Part shown: positions 33,101 through 47,471 of the stretch, piece after piece
Layout of the letters: each line of letters starts with the position of its first letter
How positions within the stretch are numbered: the first letter of the stretch is position 1
Assembly (NCBI GenBank): GCA_025642075.2
Contig: JAODUO010000577.1
Span: 1-64,000, forward strand
Origin: Ridgeia piscesae
Taxonomy: Eukaryota > Annelida > Polychaeta > Sabellida > Siboglinidae
DNA: 64,000 bases
Direction: 5' to 3'
The notes under the pieces: model-generated
The model's input: the letters and a program-made list of their open reading frames with translations, nothing else
Told to the model about the DNA's origin: nothing
Database searches by the model: none
Translations under genes and position numbers: made by a program

Positions 33101-36100
33101 CTACAAGGTAGACATACTGTCAGGTGTCTGTGTCCAGGACTGTTCCTGCCCGATGATATTTGGCAAATATTTAACAAAGTATCACGTCAATAGTGATAAC
33201 TGTACAGTGTAGTTCCAATAATGCTTACGCTGATATCATTTATTAAAAAGTTATACGAATGACTCACCTTGCGCCCAATAGGGGGCCGGTGTGGAGCAGA
33301 ATCCCGTGGCTCGAACATAGACACCGGCCGGGCTGTTGACCTGTTGACCCCTAGGTGGGGCTCTGAGACAGCATCGTGTCCATTAGGTAGACCCGCCTCT
33401 TCATTGCGCAGTGACTGGTTCTCCAGCATCAGTTTCTGCACCTACAAGTGACATACAACTGCACATTGTGGATACACATCTACACAGCTATGTATACACA
33501 TTGTGGATACACATCTACACAGCTACTTATACACATTGTGGACACACATCTACACAGCTACTTATACACATTGTGGACACACATCTACACAGCTACTTAT
33601 ACACATTGTGGATACACATCTACACAGCTACTTATACACATTGTGGATACACATCTACACAGCTATGTATACACATTGTGGATACACATCTACACAGCTA
33701 TGTATACACATTGTGGACACACATCTACACAGCTATGTATACACATTGTGGATACACATCTACACAGCTATGTATACACATTGTGGATACACATCTACAC
33801 AGCTATGTATACACATTGTGGATACACATCTACACAGCTACTTATACACATTGTGGATACACATCTACACAGCTATGTATACACATTGTGGATACACATC
33901 TACACAGCTACTTATACACATTGTGGATACACATCTACACAGCTACTTATACACATTGTGGATACACATCTACACAGCTACTTATACACATTGTGGATAC
34001 ACATCTACACAGCTATGTATACACATTGTGGATACACATCTACACAGCTATGTATACACATTGTGGATACACATCTACACAGCTATGTATACACATTGTG
34101 GATACACATCTACACAGCTATGTATACACATTGTGGATACACATCTACACAGCTATGTATACACATTGTGGATACACATCTACACAGCTATGTATACACA
34201 TTGTGGATACACATCTACACAGCTATGTATACACATTGTGGATACACATCTACACAGCTACTTATACACATTGTGGATACACATCTACACAGCTATGTAT
34301 ACACATTGTGGATACACATCTACACAGCTATGTATACACATTGTGGATACACATCTACACAGCTACTTATACACATTGTGGATACACATCTACACAGCTA
34401 CTTATACACATTGTGGATACACATCTACACAGCTATGTATACACATTGTGGATACACATCTACACAGCTATGTATACACATTGTGGACACACATCTACAC
34501 AGCTATGTATACACATTGTGGACACACATCTACACAGCTATGTATACACATTGTGGATACACATCTACACAGCTATGTATACACATTGTGGATACACATC
34601 TACACAGCTATGTATACACATTGTGGATACACATCTACACAGCTATGTATACACATTGTGGATACACATCTACACAGCTATGTATACACATTGTGGATAC
34701 ACATCTACACAGCTATGTATACACATTGTGGATACACATCTACACAGCTATTATACACAACATCTCCCTTATACACATTGTGGATACACATCTACACAGC
34801 AATTATACACATTGTGGATACACATCTACACAGCTACTTATACACATTGTGGATACACATCTACACAGCAACTTATACACATTGTGGATACACATCTACA
34901 CAGCTACTTGTACACATTGTGGATACACATCTACACAGCAACTTATACACATTGTGGATACACATCTACACAGCTATGTATACACATTGTGGATACACAT
35001 CTACACAGCTATGTATACACATTGTGGATACACATCTACACAGCTATGTATACACATTGTGGATACACATCTACACAGCTACTTATACACATTGTGGATA
35101 CACATCTACACAGCTACTTATACACATTGTGGATACACATCTACACAGCTACTTATACACATTGTGGATACACATCTACACAGCAACTTATACACATTGT
35201 GGATACACATCTACACAGCTACTTATACACATTGTGGATACACATCTACACAGCTACTTATACACATTGTGGATACACATCTACATAGCTACTTATACAC
35301 ATTGTGGATACACATCTACACAGCTACTTATACACATTGTGGATACACATCTACACAGCAACTTATACACATTGTGGATACACATCTACACAGCTATTAT
35401 ACACATTGTGGATACACATCTACACAGCTACTTATACACATTGTGGATACACATCTACACAGCTACTTATACACATTGTGGATACACATCTACACAGCTA
35501 CTTATACACATTGTGGATACACATCTACACAGCTACTTATACACATTGTGGATACACATCTACACAGCTTACCTTATACACATTGTGGATACACATCTAC
35601 ACAGCTACTTATACACATTGTGGATACACATCTACACAGCTACTTATACACATTGTGGATACACATCTACACAGCTACTTATACACATTGTGGATACACA
35701 TCTACACAGCTACTTATACACATTGTGGATACACATCTACACAGCTACTTATACACATTGTGGATACACATCTACACAGCTACTTATACACATTGTGGAT
35801 ACACATCTACACAGCTACTTATACACATTGTGGATACACATCTACACAGCTACTTATACACATTGTGGATACACATCTACACAGCACTATACACATTGTG
35901 GAAAAATCCAAGACAAACAAGGATCAATACAAGACAACACAGGGATAACATACAAGACATAACAGGAAACAAGACAAGACAAGACAAGACAAGACAAGAC
36001 AAGACAAGACAAGACAAGACAAGACAAGACCTACCATATTCTGCAGCAGTGTGATCTCCTGCTTCAGGTCCTGGTTGGTCTGCATGAGTTGTTTCACCTG

Positions 36101-39100
36101 ACACTGAGACTCTGCCAGCGCACGCTTCACCTCAATGTACTCCTGCACGGTGATTGGTGTGTCTGACAGGTCGGACGACCCGTGGCTCTGTGACACACAA
36201 GTGACAACGTAGACAGGTAAGTTCCTGGCAGCTAGATGTCAGTTAGATGCCATCTGGACTTTCCTAGGAACTACTGAATTCATTCAGATTCATAAAGTGG
36301 AGTGAGCTGGAGCCTGGAGCAAACTGAACAAACTGGCCCAGGGTTTGAAACAGGAGTGACAATGTAATAAAGACTGACAGCATGACAGAAGGACAAGTAT
36401 GATATGTGACAGTCACTTGATAACATAGGTAATGCCTGACAGTCATTTGAAAACAAGGGTAATGCCCGACAACGACCTGATAATAAAGCCAATGCCTGTA
36501 AGACACCTGCTAACTAAGGTGACAGTCAATTGATTGGTTCTTTCTATGATGTTCCAAACAGTGCTGCCAGAGTGGCCCCTTTATTAATTACCTGACTGAT
36601 TACTTACCTGGTGTTATGTTAATAATGCATTATTAATATTTGTTTGCTTGCTCATTGTAAGATTTCATTCTGGTTAGTTTAACATTTGGCTACGATATAA
36701 TGAAGGGTTATTTTTCACAAGATAAACACAAGCATTTCTTCATGCACCAATCATTTAGTAGCGTCACTGGCAGTCAACACAATGCCACAAACACACCTAA
36801 ATCACTAGCTATATTTGACACATGCATTACAGTCAACAACTCTTCAACTGCAGAAAGCCATGCTAGTTGACCAGTGAATGGTCAAAGGCTACGATCATTG
36901 TCACTGTTCAATTGAAACATTTCAACAATGACATTATCTAAGATTAATACTTTATGACAAACCAGCAGAGGTGACAACTGAGTGGGTCTGTCTTCAACAT
37001 CAACACTCGTCTAGTGTCTTCAACATCAACCCTCATCTAGTGTCTTCACCATCAACACTCATCTAGTGTCTTCAACATCAACACTCATCTAGTGTCTTCA
37101 ACATCAACCCTCATCTAGTGTCTTCAACATCAACACTCATCTAGTGTCTTCAACATCAACCCTCATCTAGTGTCTTCAACATCAACACTCATCTAGTGTC
37201 TTCAACATCAACACTCATCTAGTGTCTTCAACATCAGCACTCATCTAGTGTCTTCAACATCAACACTCATCTAGTGTCTTCAACATCAACACTCATCTAG
37301 TGTCTTCACCATCAACACTCATCTAGTGTCTTCAACATCAACCCTCATCTAGTGTCTTCAACATCAACCCTCATCTAGTGTCTTCAACATCAACCCTCAT
37401 CTAGTGTCTACAACATCAACACTCATCTAGTGTCTTCAACATCAACACTCATCAACACTCATCTAGTGTCTTCAACATCAACACTCATCTAGTGTCATCA
37501 ACATCAACACTCATCTAGTGTCTTCAACATCAACACTCATCTAGTGTCTTCAACATCAACACTCATCTAGTATCTTCACCATCAACACTCATCTAGTGTC
37601 TTCAACATCAACACTCATCTAGTGTCATCAACATCAACACTCATCTAGTGTCTTCAACATCAACACTCATCTAGTGTCTTCAACATCAACACTCATCTAG
37701 TATCTTAACCATCAACACTCATCTAGTGTCTTCACCATCAACACTCATCTAGTGTCTTCAACATCAACACTCATCTAGTGTCTTCAACATCAACACTCAT
37801 CTAGTCTGTTCCTGATGCTGTTGCGCAAGGATTGGCCCCGGGCCAAGAATTTTCATATTTTATTGGCCCAATAGGCCAACATCATTTCAAATTGTTGTAG
37901 ATTGGTTCCAAAGCAATACTGCGAGCATCACATCACATCACATCACATCACATCACATCACATCACATCACATCACATCACATCACATCACATCACATCA
38001 CATCACATCACATCACATCACATCACTGATGCAGCAAAACATCTCCTAAATGAACATTTCCACAGGTGTTCCTTGACCAACTTAGCTTTATGGTTTTGTC
38101 ATAAAGAAAAACATTTGGGGCCAGAATTTCAACAAAATATATGATGGAATATCTGAAAGCTGTAAGTCTCTAACTAAGGAATTGGTGAGAGTCAATTAAA
38201 TACAACCTCACTCTGACTGCGCTCAGTATATTATATAGTATCATAATTTATGTATTAAGCAGGTTAACAGGGGATTGAAACAGGACATTTTAGAACACAC
38301 AAAGTTCTAGCAGCTGATACACCCGAAATTGTCCTGCTACAGAAGCACTGATACATGAGTAACTGTGGACACAGGGTAGCGGGCGGACACAGGGTAGCGG
38401 GCAGGACACAGGGTAGCGGGCAGACCCAGGGTAGCGGGTGGACACAGGGTAGCGGGCGGACACAGGGTAGCGGGCAGACCCAGGGTAGCGGGCGGATGCA
38501 GGGTAGCGGGCGGACACAGGGTAGCTGGCAGACATAGACCCAGGGTAGCGGGCGGACACAGGGTAGCGGGCGGACACAGGGTAGCTGGCAGACATAGGGT
38601 AGCGGGCAGACCCAGGGTAGCGGGCAGACCCAGGGTAGCGGGCAGACCCAGGGTAGCGGGTGGACACAGGGTAGCGGGCAGTACCAAGTGAACCAGGGCA
38701 TGCAGCAAACACTGGGTGGTTTACCTCAGTGAAAGAGATCATGGAGGAAGGACTGCTGCTTCTGTTGCTATGGGTTACGGGCTACAGAAACAAACACACA
38801 ACAATGACAGAAACAAGCATTGAGCACTGTTCTGTTGATATCGGTTGCCAGGCAACAGAGACACAACAATGACTGCTAGAAAGAAGATGGACTGTTGCTT
38901 GAATGTACACGGGGGATAGGAATAGACAAAAAGATATGACAACAACTTAGAAAACAATCAACAGTAAACAATAATGAATGTGTGAATGACGAGAAACCTG
39001 ATGATGCAATGAGTTAACTTAGAATGATTGTCACCATGGTAACAGTACAACAATTGACAGGAGGTAGACACCAGGGGGAGACATACATCTGGTGGCAGTT

Positions 39101-42100
39101 CGGGCTTGTCGTCCACCTTGATACCCTTGGCACTATGACTGTCACCAATGCTGGCGTAGTCCTCATCAGATGCCACACTGTCATACAGGGGCTCATCATC
39201 ACTCAGCATGCTGTTGGTGCGGAGGGTCTTCACCCGCAACCCTTCCACTGCCTCCATCTTCAGCCCTGGCAGACATAAACCAGCACCATGTAGCACCATG
39301 TAGCACCATGTAGCACCATGTAGCACCATGTAGCACCATGTAGCATCCATGTAGCACCATCATCATGTAGCATCATGTAGCATCATGTAGCATCATGTTG
39401 CACCATGTAGCATCATGTAGCCCTGGCAGCATCAACCAGCACCATGTAGCATCATGTAGCACCATGTAGCACCATGTAGCACCATGTAGCATCATGTAGC
39501 ATCATGTAGCATCATGTAGCATCATGTAGCATCATGTAGCATCATGTAGCATCATGTAGCACCACGTAGCACCATGTAGCATCATGTACACACAGTAAGT
39601 AATAATAATAATATATATTTTATGGAGCGCCACATCCAATGCTGTTCACAGCTCTACATTGAATAACATACACTCATGATGACCTCTTCATAATGACCTC
39701 TTCATAATGACCTCGTCATAATGACCTCTTCATAATGACCTCGTTTCTCAAAACATCGCTTTCAAAATATTGCTTCAATTTTGACAATAAATAAAAAATA
39801 CACAAGATATTTCAAGAAATGAGGCACCATTTTAAAGGGCATGTTCAGTGCACGCAAAAAGATACAAAACTCCGTATCACAATTTTGCAACATAATACTC
39901 ATTTTGCTACAGCTAATCACACCCTGGGTGTGACTTCCAATACGTGTATCTTCGAATGTAGTGATACGGTTTCTTGGTTCATGTTATACAGAGAAAACAA
40001 AAAGGTTTCTTGAGATGTAAATAATGTACAAATAACACGTGTCAGTCACCTTTGTCCTTGCGTGTGGCTGTCACCGGGGGAGACCCAGGGCTCCCCTGTT
40101 GGCGTCTCTTGGCATCACTCAGAATGTCGATGATCAACGTCGCAAACTCTCTGGCATTAAATCTTGCTAGTTTCTGCCGACCCTGGTGAATACAAATGAC
40201 TCATGACAGAAGATGTAATAGCCGGAACTTTAGATCAAGATAGAATCAGGTTTTTAATATGTGCCAGTTTAAAGTTGTACGGTATTCAAGAGGGCGCTTT
40301 TGTTTTGTTAATTACTGTTAATTACTGTTAACTACTGTGTTATACAGACTAATGGCATCTCTAATAATACAGAAAGTGGCCCAGGGGTTGGGCGTCGGAC
40401 TCTCGACTAAGAGGACCCGGGTTCGAATCCTGTGCTGCGGTGTTAAAACCTTGGGCAAGTTTTTTCACTCTACATTACTCCAGTCCACTCAGCTGTATAA
40501 ATGAGTACCTGGCTATAGATACTTTGGATACAGACATATTCAAACATACCATGTTCACAGAATTTATTTTTACAGCATGTAACTGAAAATGTTGATTGCC
40601 CCTGGGAGACCTACTGTAGACCTTGAAGATCAGTAGCGTACAGGCCACCCATCAACTCACAGAGTTGGGTGTCATGTTTGTATGGTTAACCCATTTTATC
40701 CTGAAGCTAGTGCAGACGAGTTGCAACCAGTTCCTGATCATTTCCTCAAACCAATCTGTCAGCATTAAAAAATGGCACGCCTTCATTTAAAATGGACATA
40801 ACTTAATTATTTCTCAATCAATTTTTAAATGTGATATACCTTTAGAAAGTAGATAAAATAAACTATACAGTCGCATCGACAAACACATAATTTTATCATA
40901 TATATTATGGCATATATATTATGGCATATGGCAAAACATGCCCAATAAATTCAAACCTGTTGAGGTTTGTCATATGTCTTTTCACCCGACATTTTCGCCA
41001 TGAAGGAGGCAACATGTCAATGAGCAAGTTGAGTTTATTTTATGCATTAGTCTCTGCTGAAAATAAAGGTATACAACTTGTCCACACATCTTGGATAATA
41101 ATCTCATTATGTAAAATTGTTTGTAATACCCCCATGTCAGTCGATTGAATCGCCAACGTGTGGCGCCGCTGAGCAGAATTATGCAAATTTTTGAAATATT
41201 TTCTGTCAACGATGTATAATTATGTTGCTCATTTCTTATAACTAATAAAGAAGTACTCTAAAGTAACAACTATGGTCAACATTTCAACGTCACTTTATTT
41301 ATGAAGTAGTTACCGTCGTTGGAAATAATGTTAACTTTGTTTGGCGCCAAAAATACGACTTGGAGCGAGGTGAGCGAAAATTGATGCCGTTGTCGGTCGA
41401 CCCACTTTGATGGCTTCAAAGTATGTCTTCACGGACAAATGTCGCATCAAATACCATAACCATCCATCTTATATTGTCTATCCACTTGTCTGCCTTCTTG
41501 TCATTACCAGTATGAAGTAAATTAGCGGAGTTATCCTTCAAAATACGTCAATATTTAACGATCTTTGCGACTCGACGCCATCTTTGATTTCACTTTAGCT
41601 TGGGGGTACCCACTTAATAATAATAATAATATTTATTATTTATAAAGCGCAATATCCAAAAAAGCTCAAAGCGCTGTACAAAAAAAAAAAACTTTTTTTA
41701 TTTTTTTTAAAAACTAATAATAATAATAAATACAATTGTAAAATTTACTTTCAGATAAAAACAAATGTAGAAACACTAAATTATTCATTATATACAATTT
41801 AAATATTATATACAATTAAAGATGAGTAAAATAAATAAATAAATAAAACTAACTAATACTCTATTTACATGCAAAAACCATTCTAAGCGATGGCAAGTAT
41901 AAAGGTCAGTACAAAGTGCGAAAATAAGATAAGATGAAATATTTGAAACAAATATTCTAAAATGTCATTGAATATTTAAAATGTCAGAGTAATATTTTTA
42001 AAATGTGGGTTTTTAGTGCCTTTCTGAATGCCGACAAAGTTCCGCAACACTTGATAACAATGGGCAATGCGTTCCATAGGCGAGGTCCCATCACACGAAA

Positions 42101-45100
42101 AGACCGGTCACCAAAACTGGCCAGCTTCGTACACGGAATGTCGAGCAAATGTTGTTCAGATGAACGCGTGCGTCCTGGACTCTGTCTCTTTAGCAGGTTT
42201 GCCAGATACAGGGGAGCCATCCCATTCAGACATCGGTAGACATGGAGAAGTATTTTATACTCGATGCGGCATTTAACTGGCAGCCAGTGTAGGTCTTTTA
42301 GAACAGGCGTCATATGATCACGACGTGGTGTAAACGTGATTACTCTGGCTGCCATGTTTTGAATTCGCTGGAGTTTATTAATCTGGTCACGGGGTAGTCC
42401 AATTAGTAGCGCGTTCCCGTAGTCCAGTCTCGATGTAACAAAGCGTGAACGAGTGCTTTAGTGGCATCTATTGTGAGATATCGCCTGATGTGGCTAATGT
42501 TATGAAGATGCATATATGCTGTTCGGCAGATGGTACTGATGTGACTAGTCATGCTGAGGGAGGAATCAAATATAACGCCAAGGTTGCGAACACTCGATGA
42601 AGGAATTCTTGTCGTGTCACCAACAGTGATGCGAAAGTCCTTTAGCGTCGGCAACTTTTGCTTTGTCCCAAACACAATGACATCCGTCTTGTGCTCATTT
42701 ATCTTCAGTAAATTGGTTCGAGACCATTCACCAATTTCCTGGAGGCAGCTATATAAACGATCCATTGAGTTTAGTTGATTATTTCCCCCAGGAGCGAAGG
42801 AAACATACAACTGTGTATCGTCGGCGTAGAGGTGGTAATCCAGGCCGAATTTCTTGATAATGTCGCCTACTGGTGTAATATATGCTGTAAACAGCAATGG
42901 CCCTAGTACAGAGCCCTGTGGGACACCAAACGTCACATCCTTTGGGGGTGATTTTTCATTTCCGATCCGAACGACTTGGTGGCGACCGGACAAGTACGAT
43001 CAGAACCACTCAAGCGCAGCGCCCGTGACCCCAAATCTGTGAAAGAGTCGGCTCAGAAGAATGGAATGGTCGATGGTCTCGAAAGCGGCTGTCAAGTCAA
43101 GCATGACCAACACAACGACACAACCACGATCGACAGCACTTTGTGTACTGCAAATACCCAAAGAACGGCACTGATTGGTTGAAAAATATGAGTTTCCTAG
43201 TGATCCCGATATACTGACGTCATTCGGTGTTAACCAGCCAATGGGATTCCAAAAACGTCAGAGTGCAGGGAAGCCGTGTCAAGTGCAAACTACAACCAGA
43301 ATCATATTCCAGATAAAATGGGTTAAAAATGAAAGGATTAGACAAGAACCGGTGACGAACCATGACCTGAGTATAAGTTACTGCTGCAGAAACATCCTCA
43401 GAAGGTCAACTACACATATCACAGCCTCTGTGATGTAAGACCCCGAGATAAAAGAAGAGGAAGGCAATAAATAGCAATAAATAGCAATACACTAGAGCTG
43501 TAGAGGACAGGAGTGGCTGCACAAGGAGGGAGACTGAAGTGGTGGTTGCTAGAGATTCACTGTGGATGACCTCTGCTCCTCATCAAGTGAAGGCAGTAAG
43601 AAGGTCGTTGTGTGTTGTTGTTTAACCCATTTTATCCGGAATACGATTCTAGTCGTAGTTACCCTTTTTATCCGGAATACGATTCTAGTCGTAGTTTGCA
43701 CTTGACACGGCTTCTCTGCACTCTGACGTTTTGGAATCCCATTGGCTGGTTAACACCGAATGACGTCAGTATATCGGGATCACTAGGAAACTCATATTTT
43801 TCAACCAATCAGTGCCGTTCTGTGGGTATTTGCAGTTCAAAGCGGGTACCCCCAAGCTAGAGTGAAATCAAAGATGGCATCGAGTCGCAAAGATCGTTAA
43901 ATGTTGACGTATTTTGAAGGATAACTCCGCTAATTTACATCATACTGGTGATAACAAGAAGGCAGACAAGTGGATAGATGATATAAGATGGACGGTTATG
44001 GTATTTGATGCGACATTTGTCCGTGAAGACATACTTTGAAGCCATCGAAGTGGGTCAACCGACAACGGCATCCATTTCCGCCCACCTCGCTCCACGCCGT
44101 ATTTTTGGCGCCCAACAAAGTTAAGAATATTTCCAACGACGGTAACTACTTCATAAATAAAGTGATGTTGAAATGTTGAACCAAGTTGTTACTTTATAGT
44201 ACTTCTTTATTAGTTATAAGAAATGAGCCACAGAATTATATATCGTTGACAGAAAATATTTCAAAAATTTGCATAATTCCGGTCAGCGGCGCCACACGTT
44301 GGCGATTCAGTCGACTGACGTGGGGGTATTACAAACAATTTTACATTATGAGATTATTATCCAAGATATGTGGACAAGTTGTATACCTTTATTTTCAGCA
44401 GAGATTAATGCATAACATAAACTCAACTTGCTCATTGACATGTTGCCTCCTTCATGGTGAAAATGTCGGGTGAAAAGTAATGTGACAAACCTCAACATAG
44501 GTTTGAATTTATTAGACATGTTTTGCCATATGCCACATATAATATATATGATAAAACTATGAGTTTATCGATGCGACTGTATAGTTTATTTTATCTACTT
44601 TCTAAAGGTATATCACATTTAAAAATTGATTGAGAAATAATAAAGTTATGTCCATTTTAAATGAAGGCCTGTCATTTTTTAATGCTGACAGATTGGTTTG
44701 AGGAAATGATCAGGAACTGGCTGCAACTCGTCTGCACTAGCTTCAGGATAAAATGGGTTAAGGGTCACTTGCCTGATTCCTGGTGGCAGAGAACTCCGGG
44801 TTGACCGGCAGGAAGGGCACGGTCTGACGGTCACTCACCAGCGAGTTGTTGCTCTGTGTTGACAACCAAACTCCAACAACAAGCAACAACATCAACTCAT
44901 TCAGGACGTCCCGTATGACATTCTGCCTACACAGGATTCACTCTGATGACAAATCTCAGTTGCACACATTTGTCTCTTAAGAACATGTTTTTCTTGACTG
45001 TATATTTCAGCCACATCCGACTGTCTTCTTCTACTAATGTCATGTTTTTGTCACATGATCTGTCATGTGACTTGAGCTGGAACATGACAGGAGGGAACTT

Positions 45101-47142
45101 CCGGCTGACATATGTTATTCTAAGAGTAATGTTACTCACTCAGTAATGTTCATAAGTAATGATACTCACTGTAATGTTACTCACTCAATAATGTTACTCA
45201 CTCACTTACACACACAGCCCAAAAAATGTGTTTTGAAAAGTAAATACATTCAACATCAACAACTGAGAAACCAGATCTATCAATTCAAGGTCAAATATAT
45301 AACTAATTAAATTGACAAAAAAAGAAGGATGTTTATTAACACACAGCTTAGTGGAGTTTTGTGAGATGTCAACAATCACAAACGTGTATCATAAATAAAA
45401 TCCCCCTTTTTTTAGAATAAGTTCCAAAATTATTTAAAATACCATTCCCCCCTTTTCCTCCCCACCCCCCATTCTATCCACCATCCTCCCCCTGTTTATC
45501 CACCATCCTCCCCCCTGTCTCATCCACCATCCTCCCCCGTCTCATCCACCATCCTCCCACTGTCTCATCCACCATCCTCCCACTGTCTCATCCACCATCC
45601 TCCCACTGTCTCATCCACCATCCTCCCCCTGTCTCATCCACCATCCTCCCACTGTCTCATCCACCATCCTCCCACTGTCTCATCCACCATCCTCCCACTG
45701 TCTCATCCACCATCCTCCCACTGTCTCATCCACCATCCTCCCACTGTCTCATCCACCATCCTCCCCCTGTCTCATCCACCATCCTCCCACTGTCTCATCC
45801 ACCATCCTCCCCTGTCTCATCCACCATCCCCCACTGTCTCATCCACCATCCTCCCACTGTCTCATCCACCATCCTCCCACTGTCTCATCCACCATCCTCC
45901 CACTGTCTCATCCACCATCCTCCCACTGTCTCATCCACCATCCTCCCACTGTCTCATCCACCATCCTCCCACTGTCTCATCCACCATCCTCCCACTGTCT
46001 CATCCACCATCCTCCCCCTTCCATCCACCATCCCCCACTGTCTCATCCACCATCCTCCCACTGTCTCATCCACCATCCTCCCACTGTCTCCTCCACCATC
46101 CTCCCACTGTCTCATCCACCATCCTCCCACTGTCTCCTCCACCATCCCCCCACTGTCTCATCCACCATCCTCCCCATGTCTCATCCACCATCCCCCACTG
46201 TCTCTCCACCATCCTCCCACTGTCTCTCCACCATCCTCCCACTGTCTCTCCACCATCCTCCCACTGTCTCATCCACCATCCTCCCACTGTCTCCTCCACC
46301 ATCCTCCCACTGTCTCCTCCACCATCCTCCCACTGTCTCCTCCACCATCCTCCCCCTGTCTCATCCACCATCCTCCCACTGTCTCATTCACCATCCTCCC
46401 ACTGTCTCATTCACCATCCTCCCACTGTCTCATCCACCATCCTCCCACTGTCTCATCCACCATCCTCCCACTGTCTCATCCACCATCCTCCCACTGTCTC
46501 ATCCACCATCCTCCCACTGTCTCATCCACCATCCTCCCACTGTCTCATCCACCATCCTCCACTGTCTCGTGTTCCTTCGTCTACAGCTGTAGAGTGACAT
46601 AAAGTTGTCACAAACGTGACAGTCCTACTTGTTTCATTCTCCCTCCTGTCGACCTCGTCGTACACGTCCATGGCCAACTCTTCAAACAAACGGTTGTTTA
46701 ACTGCAACACAGAGTTACATACTTATTACGTCTACAATAATGTCATTTGTGTCATGTCTGTGCATGTGACACTTCTCCACATGAATCAGAATGTGGGGTG
46801 ACTGGTGACAAGGCTCAAAAACATCAACACGAAGACCCAACTGATATGTAAATAAAATCATGTCAACAAAATCATCCGACAGATAGGTTGATTAGAATGA
46901 TGTCGTGTGTGTGTGTGTGTGTGTGCGTGCGTGCATGCGTGCGTGCGTGTGGTGTGTGTGTGCGTGCGTGCATGTGGTGTGTGTGCGTGCATGCGTGTGT
47001 ACGTGCATGTGGTGTGTGTGTGTGTGTGTGTAAGTGTGTGCATGTGGTGTGTGCGTGCATGCGTGCGTGCGTGTGTGTGTGTGTGGTGCGGTATGTGTGT
47101 GGTGTGGTGTGTGTGGTGTGCGTATGTGTGGTGTGTGTGTGT

Positions 47143-47201
<59 letters not shown>

Positions 47202-47403
47202 GTGTGTGAGTGTGTGCATGTGGTGTGTGTGTGCATGTGCATGTGCGTGTGTGTGGTGCGTCTGTGTGTGGTGTGCGTATGTGTGTGGTGTGTGTGTGGT
47301 GTGCATGTGTGTGTATGCGTGTGTGTGTGTGTGTGTGCGTGTGCGTGTGCGTGTGCGTGCGTATGTGTGGTCTGTGTGTGGTGTGGTGTGTGTGGTGTGC
47401 GTA

Positions 47404-47471
<68 letters not shown>

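Noticed and set aside
33411..36054. Three overlapping plus-strand open frames of up to 868 codons
   Set aside because: They are translations of a stop-free 35-bp minisatellite in all frames, antisense to GIT and inside an intron.
40921..41209. 75-codon frames shared between 40.9 and 44.4 kb as a conserved gene
   Set aside because: The similarity comes from the inverted piggyBac-like copies; no known protein motif is present.
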